Shown: one piece after another, positions 58,746 through 64,000 of the stretch
Position numbering within the stretch: the first letter of the stretch is position 1
How the letters are laid out: every line of letters begins with the position of its first letter
Assembly (NCBI GenBank): GCA_937980205.1
Contig: CALJKW010000039.1
Span: 32,291-96,290, forward strand
Direction of reading: 5' to 3'
DNA: 64,000 bases
DNA from: an uncultured Myxococcales bacterium
GTDB lineage: Bacteria; Myxococcota; Myxococcia; Myxococcales; Myxococcaceae
Program-made: the position numbers and the translations under genes
The notes under the pieces: model-generated
Databases searched by the model: none
What the model was told of the DNA's origin: nothing
The model's input: the letters and a program-made list of their open reading frames with translations, nothing else

Positions 58746-60986
58746 TCAGCGCTTCTTCTTCTTCGCGGTCGCGTGGGCGGGCACACCGCCGGCGGGCGCG
58801 GTCTCTTCGGTGAGCACCGGGGGAGGCTCGGGCTCGACGAGGTACTTCCTCGCCCACGGAGTGAAGGTCCACCAGATGCCGCCGACGGCGATCAGCGAGG
58901 CGATGCTCATCGCGAGCGATTGGTCGTCCTGCCAGCCGCTCATGCCCGTGATCGGCGTGAGCATGATGAAGATGCAGGTCGCGACGAGCGCGCACAGCCA
59001 CATGCCGACCTCGCGTCTGAGCTCGTGCAGCAGCGCCAGCGCGACGAAGAACACGTAGTAGTAGTTCGTGAGCTCGGCGCCGAGCACGATGAAGCCGGCT
59101 CCGAGCGCGGACGAGGCCCACAGCAGGCCCTTCGTGCCGCGGACCGCGAAGAAGAGCAGCACCAGCCCCGCGAGCGCCGCGAGGATGAAGAAGGGCCGGG
59201 TCAGCTTGAAGATCTCGACGCGCTTGTCCTTCCACGGCTGCCAGGCGTCGAGCTGCTTGCTGTCGCGCATGTGCGCGCCGTTCGTCCACGGCAGCGAGCT
59301 GAAGATCGTCCGCATGCCCATGTGGTTCGTGAGCGGCGTGGCGGCGTGTTTGGCGGTGTTGGCGGCGAAGCGCTTCCAGGTCTCGACGCCGCCGAAGAAC
59401 CAGAGCGAGGCTCCGCCGAGCGCGACGGTGGCGATGATGCCGCCGAGGGCGAAGCGCGCGATCGTGGGAGACAGCCAGCGGGGGCCGCGCGACAGCACGC
59501 GCGCCGAGATGACCTCGAGCGTGTGCAGCACGGCGACGAGCGCGATGGCCGCGACGAGCAGCAGCGCGGTCACGCGGCCGAGCTGTGGGTCGCGCGTGAA
59601 CAGGTAGAGGACGAGCGCTGCGGGCCCGCCGACGATCACCGCGAACGTGCGCTGCGCCGCTGACCTCTGCGTCGTGTTCATCGACGCCCAGCGAACCCAG
59701 AAGTACTGCTTGGGCGACTCGGGCTCTTCGGCGAGCTCGTCGGTCGCGTCGCCCTTCATTTTGAGCTGCACGCGCGCGTAGTGGATCGCGGCGAGCACCG
59801 GTCCGGCGAGCAGCAGGCCGGGGAACAGGCGCAGGAGCGTGGCGTAGGCGAGGGCGACTCCGGCCATGAACGGCTTGCCGCGGCGCGCGAGGCAGACGAC
59901 GGCGATCGTGTAGAAGAGCCAGTCGTGGCGCAGCAGAGCGCCGCCGGTCCAGTAGAAGAACCGGCTCGCCCAGTTCGTGCCGAGCATGATGAGCGCGACG
60001 GCGAAGACGCGCGGCCCGAACGCCCACCAGATCATCGCGGCCATCAGCGCGAGGTAGAGCGGGTCGAACAGATCGACGAACGTGATCTGCTGCAGCGTCG
60101 CGGTGCCGGTGTTCGTGATGACGTAGCCGAGCAGCGTCCAGACGGGCGACGCGTTGTACCCGTGGTCGTGGTGGATCTCTTCCCACCGCTTGTCGTTCAC
60201 GCGCGCGCGGAAGAAGGCGATGTCCTTCTTGAACTCGCTCCAGCGCTCGGCCGAGAAGTGCGCCTTGCACTCCTGCGGGCGGAGGAGAACGGTCTCGCCG
60301 ACCTTCTCCATGATGTTGGTGCGCAGGTTGGTGACGATGCGCTGCTCGCGCATCTTGGCGAGCTTCTCGGGCGGGAAGTCTTCCGAGTCCGCGATGATCG
60401 CGCACTCGTACATGCGGTCGTACCCGACCTCGGGGAAGTACTTCGCGCCGACGTAGTAGTGGTACGTGTCCCAGGTGTGGATGAAGTTGTCGAAGTGGAG
60501 ATGGCCGAAGTTCGCGTAGCCGAACCCCGCTGACACGCCGATCGCCACGAGCAGCCGATCGCGCAGCAATTGGAAGTCGCGCCCGCGCCCCTGCGCGCTC
60601 AGCCAGTAGCCCCACGCGATGACCGCGAACGCGCCGCAGGCGAGCGTGAGCGTCACCGTGCTGGCAGTGTTGTCGTCCTTCACCCACGTCTTGCCGCTGA
60701 TGGGGAAGAGCGCGACGAACAGCGTGAACGCGATGACGCCCAGCGGGCCGTAGGTCTCGAGCCCGAACGGCGTCGCGACGACCTTGCCGTTCTTGCGCGG
60801 CGCGAAGTGGAAGATGGCCGCGATGCCGATCAGCGCGCCCGCGACCCAGTACAGCCACACGTTGAACTCGGCGCGCTGGTTCACGCGCTGGGCGAGGATT
60901 GCGATGACGGCGCCGATGAGCGGCCAGAGCGGGAACTTGCGTTCAGGCTCCTGAGGCGTCGGCTTGCCTTTTTCGGCGGTTGCCAC
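58746..60986 (-). CDS. Large multi-span membrane protein
   Basis: A 746-residue protein with about 13-15 membrane segments, a soluble loop of about 110 residues containing HFDNFIHTWDTYHYYVGAKYFPEVGYDRMYEC, and GRGRDF. The layout (early acidic/aromatic loop, many spans) recalls GT-C-type glycosyltransferases or lipid-linked sugar enzymes, in which such a loop holds the catalytic acid. The Lys-rich tail (AHATAKKKKR) is cytosolic. No specific function is assigned. It is followed by the MBL-fold gene. Confidence 0.72.
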   Translation of the reverse strand: MATAEKGKPTPQEPERKFPLWPLIGAVIAILAQRVNQRAEFNVWLYWVAGALIGIAAIFHFAPRKNGKVVATPFGLETYGPLGVIAFTLFVALFPISGKTWVKDDNTASTVTLTLACGAFAVIAWGYWLSAQGRGRDFQLLRDRLLVAIGVSAGFGYANFGHLHFDNFIHTWDTYHYYVGAKYFPEVGYDRMYECAIIADSEDFPPEKLAKMREQRIVTNLRTNIMEKVGETVLLRPQECKAHFSAERWSEFKKDIAFFRARVNDKRWEEIHHDHGYNASPVWTLLGYVITNTGTATLQQITFVDLFDPLYLALMAAMIWWAFGPRVFAVALIMLGTNWASRFFYWTGGALLRHDWLFYTIAVVCLARRGKPFMAGVALAYATLLRLFPGLLLAGPVLAAIHYARVQLKMKGDATDELAEEPESPKQYFWVRWASMNTTQRSAAQRTFAVIVGGPAALVLYLFTRDPQLGRVTALLLVAAIALVAVLHTLEVISARVLSRGPRWLSPTIARFALGGIIATVALGGASLWFFGGVETWKRFAANTAKHAATPLTNHMGMRTIFSSLPWTNGAHMRDSKQLDAWQPWKDKRVEIFKLTRPFFILAALAGLVLLFFAVRGTKGLLWASSALGAGFIVLGAELTNYYYVFFVALALLHELRREVGMWLCALVATCIFIMLTPITGMSGWQDDQSLAMSIASLIAVGGIWWTFTPWARKYLVEPEPPPVLTEETAPAGGVPAHATAKKKKR

Positions 60987-61141
60987 GGCGCCCCCCTATA
61001 CACGGGAAGTGTGTGGGGGTGGGAGGCCTCGCGGCACAGATCACCGGAGCGTCGTCAGGCGCTTAGCGGGCTCTGCCCGGAAGGGTCTGCGCCGCGAGAG
61101 AGATGGTAGATCCTTCGTCCTCTTCACCCGTTAGGGGGCTC

Positions 61142-63541
61142 ATGCACTCGCTTCGCCTGCTGGTCGTGTCTGCGCTGATCGCCGCGCCCACCACCGTCCT
61201 CGCGCAGGGCATGCTGATGCCGACGGACACGTCGGTCGGTCCGCTCGGCGTGAAGTACCAGCACGTCTCCGTCGAGATTCAGGACGGGACGGCAGTCACG
61301 AAGGTCGAGCAGACGTTCGTGAACTCGGCGCCGCGGCAGCTCGAGGCGCACTACGTCTTCCCGCTGCCGAAGGGCGCCGCGCTGCAGGACTTCTACCTGT
61401 GGATCAACGGCAAGAAGACGAAGGGCGAGGTGCTGGAGAAGAAGAAGGCGGCCGAGATCTACGAGGGCATCGTGCGCCGGCTGCAGGACCCCGGCCTGCT
61501 CGAGTACGTCGACAGCGACGTCTTCCGCGCGCGCGTGTTCCCGGTGCCGGCGAACGGCGAGCAGAAGATCGAGCTCACGTTCAGCCAGGTGCTCGACTTT
61601 CAGAGCGGCATCTACCGGTACCACTACCCGCTGGGCGCGGCGTCGCGTGGCGCGCCGGCGCTGAAGGTGCGGCAGGACTTCTCGTTCGCCGCGAAGCTGC
61701 AGTCGAAGGTGCCGATTCGCTCGGTGTACTCGCCGACGCACACGCTCGGCGTCTCGCGCAAGAACGAGAACGAAGCGGTCGCGGGCATGGAGGCCGGCAG
61801 CGGCTTCGACATCTCGAAGGACCTCGACCTCTATTACACGACGTCGGACAAGGCGATCGGGCTCAACGTGCTGAGCTACCGCGCGTCGAACGAAGAGCCG
61901 GGGTACTTCCTCGCGCTCGTCGCGCCGCGCACCGAGATCCCGAAGGACGAGATCATCGCGAAGCGCGTCACGTTCGTCGTCGACACCTCGGGTTCGATGA
62001 TGGGCGACCGCATGAAGCTGGCGAAGGACTCGCTCAAGTACTGCGTGCAGCGCCTCAACCCGAAGGACGAGTTCAACGTGGTGCGCTTCTCCACCGACGT
62101 CGAGGCGCTCTTCGAGAAGCCGCAAGCAGCGAACGGCGACATGGTGAAGAAGGCGCTGTCGTTCGTCGACTCGTTCGAGGCCATCGGCGGCACCGCGATC
62201 GACGAGGCGCTCACCCGCGGCCTCAAAGACGCCGAAGGGAAGGGCGACCGGCCGCACATGGTCATCTTCATCACCGACGGCCACCCCACCGTCGGAGACA
62301 CCGAGGAGGACGCGATCGCGAGCCACGCGAAGAAGGGCAACAAGGGCTCGCGCGTCTTCACGTTCGGCGTCGGCGATGACCTGAACGCCCGGCTGCTCGA
62401 TCGCGTCGCCGACGACGGCCAGGGCACCAGCGACTTCGTGCGCGACGGCAAGGAGTTCGAGATCAAGATCTCCGCGTTCATGGACAAGGTCGCGAACCCG
62501 GTGCTCTCGAACGTCGCGCTCGACCTGGGCGAGTTCGCGGCCTTCGACGTGTACCCGAAGAAGCTGCCCGACCTGTTCAAGGGCCAGCAGCTCGTCGTGA
62601 TGGGCCGCTACCGCAAGCCGGGCGAGGCGAAGGTGATGCTCACCGGCTCGTTCAACGGCGGCAAGAAGTCGTTCGAGTACGGCGCCGCGATGTCGGGCGA
62701 GAACAAGGCGCACGACTTCATTCCGCGCCTGTGGGCGATCCGGAAGGTCGGCTACCTGCTCGAGGAGATCCGCCTGCGCGGCGAGCGCGCCGAGCTGCGT
62801 GAAGAGGTGACGATGCTCGGCAAGAAGTTCGGCATCGTGACGCCGTACACCTCGTACCTCGTCGTCGAGGATCAGCCGATCGCGAACATGCGCCCGATGG
62901 ACGATCGCGTTCGCGGCGGCGAGCGTCCGCCTCCGCCGCCGACGTCGGTGGCTCCCGCGCCGTGGGCTGCGGCTCCGCGCGAGGAGGCCCAGCGGTTCGC
63001 TCCGGCGAAGAAGGAGAAGTCCGGCGAGGCGAAGGCCGCGTCGCCCCCGCTCGGCACCGGCGCCAGCAGGGCGATGGCCGAGCCGGAGATGGACTCGTCG
63101 GACTTCGCGGCGGCGTTCGGCTCCGGCGGGAAGGGCATCGGCTCCCTGGGCGGCCAGGGTGCGAAGGCCGACACCGGCTCGGCCCTCGGCAACGCGAGCG
63201 GCTCGGAGGGCATCGCGGTCTCCAAGGCGACCCGCGCGCTCAAGGACTACGACAAGGGCCCGGCGGCGACCGACCCGGTGCGCGTCGCGGGCGGCCGCAC
63301 GTACATCTTCCGCGCCGGCGGGTGGATCGACTCCGAGGCGCTGGCGGGCACTCCGAAGACGCTCAAGGTGAAGTACCTGTCGGAGGGGTACTTCGCGCTC
63401 CTGCGGCTCAAGCCGGACCTCAAGGCTGCGCTCGCGCTCGGCAACCGCGTCGTCGTGCTCATCGCGTCGGGCAAGAGCATCGTGATCGCTCCCAATGAGG
63501 GCGAGGAGAAGACCGAAAAGGTCGAGGCCTTCCTCAAGTAG
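61142..63541 (+). CDS. VIT and VWA domain exported protein
   Basis: A 799-residue exported protein; ATG at 61142 follows TAGGGGG and gives signal LLVVSALIAAPTTVLA. Residues 30-160 form a VIT domain (HVSVEIQDGTAVTKVEQTFVNSAPRQLEAHYVFPLPKGAAL, RRLQDPGLLEYVDSDVFRARVFPV). A VWA domain follows (VTFVVDTSGSMMGDRMKLAKDSLKY, GGTAIDEALTRGL, MVIFITDGHPTVGD), with DTSGS as MIDAS metal site. A Pro/Ala-rich linker and a final globular part (RTYIFRAGGWIDSEALAG) end it. Such proteins mediate protein contacts at the envelope. Confidence 0.88.
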   Translation: MHSLRLLVVSALIAAPTTVLAQGMLMPTDTSVGPLGVKYQHVSVEIQDGTAVTKVEQTFVNSAPRQLEAHYVFPLPKGAALQDFYLWINGKKTKGEVLEKKKAAEIYEGIVRRLQDPGLLEYVDSDVFRARVFPVPANGEQKIELTFSQVLDFQSGIYRYHYPLGAASRGAPALKVRQDFSFAAKLQSKVPIRSVYSPTHTLGVSRKNENEAVAGMEAGSGFDISKDLDLYYTTSDKAIGLNVLSYRASNEEPGYFLALVAPRTEIPKDEIIAKRVTFVVDTSGSMMGDRMKLAKDSLKYCVQRLNPKDEFNVVRFSTDVEALFEKPQAANGDMVKKALSFVDSFEAIGGTAIDEALTRGLKDAEGKGDRPHMVIFITDGHPTVGDTEEDAIASHAKKGNKGSRVFTFGVGDDLNARLLDRVADDGQGTSDFVRDGKEFEIKISAFMDKVANPVLSNVALDLGEFAAFDVYPKKLPDLFKGQQLVVMGRYRKPGEAKVMLTGSFNGGKKSFEYGAAMSGENKAHDFIPRLWAIRKVGYLLEEIRLRGERAELREEVTMLGKKFGIVTPYTSYLVVEDQPIANMRPMDDRVRGGERPPPPPTSVAPAPWAAAPREEAQRFAPAKKEKSGEAKAASPPLGTGASRAMAEPEMDSSDFAAAFGSGGKGIGSLGGQGAKADTGSALGNASGSEGIAVSKATRALKDYDKGPAATDPVRVAGGRTYIFRAGGWIDSEALAGTPKTLKVKYLSEGYFALLRLKPDLKAALALGNRVVVLIASGKSIVIAPNEGEEKTEKVEAFLK

Positions 63542-63607
63542 GGCCGTCTCGTGGGACCCGGCGGGCGCTGACCATCGCGTTGCGGTGACGGGTCGCCGCG
63601 GCGCAGA

Positions 63608-64000
63608 ATGCGCCCCGTGCGACGCATCTGGGTCATCGGGGCCGTGCTGCTCGCCGGAGCCTGTGACGGCCTCGTCGACTCGTTCGACGGCGGCGCCGGC
63701 GGCGGTGTCGCCGGCAGCGGTGGTGGCATTGCGAGCACGGGCGGAGGAGACGCGGGCGGCGGTGTCGCCGGCACGGGCGGAGGAGACGCGGGCGGCGGTG
63801 TCGCCGGCAGCGGTGGAGGAGTCGCCGGCACCGGCGGAGGAGTTGCCGGCACCGGCGGAGGAGTTGCCGGCACCGGCGGCGGTACGGCCGGAGGCGCCGC
63901 AGGCGGTACGGCGGGAGGCGCCGCAGGCGGTGCAGCAGGAGGCAGCGCAGGCGGTGCAGCAGGAGGCAGCGCAGGCGGTGCAGCAGGAGGCAGCGCAGGC
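63608..64000 (+). CDS. Gly/Ala-rich lipoprotein (3' end outside window)
   Basis: The frame opens at the ATG at 63608 and stays open to the window edge, giving 131 visible residues. MRPVRRIWVIGAVLLAGAC is a lipoprotein signal with Cys at 19. After a short DGLVDSFDGG the protein is almost entirely Gly, Ala, Thr and Ser: GGGVAGTGGGDAGGG units, then GGAAGGSAGGAAGG. A myxobacterial surface lipoprotein with a flexible glycine-rich stalk is the likely picture; the domain it carries is beyond the window. Confidence 0.72.
   Translation, partial: MRPVRRIWVIGAVLLAGACDGLVDSFDGGAGGGVAGSGGGIASTGGGDAGGGVAGTGGGDAGGGVAGSGGGVAGTGGGVAGTGGGVAGTGGGTAGGAAGGTAGGAAGGAAGGSAGGAAGGSAGGAAGGSAG
63881..64000 (+). repeat. 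24-base tandem repeat inside the Gly/Ala-rich gene
   Basis: Five 24-base units run to the window edge: two variant copies (63881-63928) and three identical copies of GGTGCAGCAGGAGGCAGCGC plus AGGC (63929-64000). They encode GAAGGSAG repeats. Upstream, related 21-base units encode VAGTGGG. Exact copies suggest recent expansion; copy number may vary between strains. Confidence 0.8.

Overview
The window is very GC-rich and gene-dense, with many GTG starts and many stop/start overlaps of the GTGA or ATGA type. It reads as a chromosomal segment of a myxobacterium or close relative (Myxococcota). Supporting signs are a protein ending in a MYXO-CTERM-like tail (Gly-Cys, hydrophobic segment, Arg cluster), many lipoproteins and low-complexity secreted proteins, an FHA/DUF4388 protein, a GYF-TM-proline-rich-TonB-like protein, PilT, DUF4124 and DUF6209-like proteins. 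No rRNA, tRNA, CRISPR array, transposase or phage gene was seen. Lineage is inferred from gene style only.

Region 1 (1-4.1 kb) is a sulfur-mobilisation cluster: a 5'-truncated ThiF/MoeB-type E1 fused to a TusA-like domain, a CysO/MoaD-type sulfur carrier with a 16-residue tail beyond its Gly-Gly, a small protein resembling only the first helix of an E1 enzyme, CysM, a JAMM peptidase, an APS-kinase-like protein and LarE. Region 2 (4.2-18.4 kb) mixes envelope proteins (MYXO-CTERM protein, beta-barrel candidate, lipoproteins, MepA-like peptidase, GYF/TonB-like protein) with housekeeping genes (truA, clpX, tatD, rlmI-like), plus a ribbon-helix-helix gene whose start codon lies inside a perfect palindrome.

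Region 3 (18.4-30.3 kb) begins with a frameshifted lipoprotein gene. It then holds a four-gene minus-strand unit: a protein whose 20 cysteines all fall in one three-residue register, DabA, DabB (inorganic carbon uptake) and an extra NuoM-like membrane subunit. A Rep-type helicase, a SulP anion transporter and PlsC follow. Region 4 (30.3-44.9 kb) is mostly housekeeping: rplM-rpsI, hisS, pilT, recX, a bamD-TPR-FHA-selD run, an amidase, rph, a RdgB-type pyrophosphatase and rnhB. It also contains an orphan Imm21-type immunity gene and two striking inverted-repeat structures.

Region 5 (44.9-64 kb) carries an M61 PDZ peptidase, an OmpA-type barrel overlapping an 800-residue cysteine-rich repeat protein, an iron-type ABC importer, a CruF-like membrane protein, a bfd-bfr pair behind a recognisable Fur box, an MBL-fold hydrolase, a large membrane protein, a VIT/VWA protein and a Gly/Ala-rich lipoprotein cut by the window end. 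The strongest candidates for something undescribed are the cysteine-register protein with the three-subunit DAB-like operon, and the tailed sulfur-carrier cluster with its E1-fragment protein.
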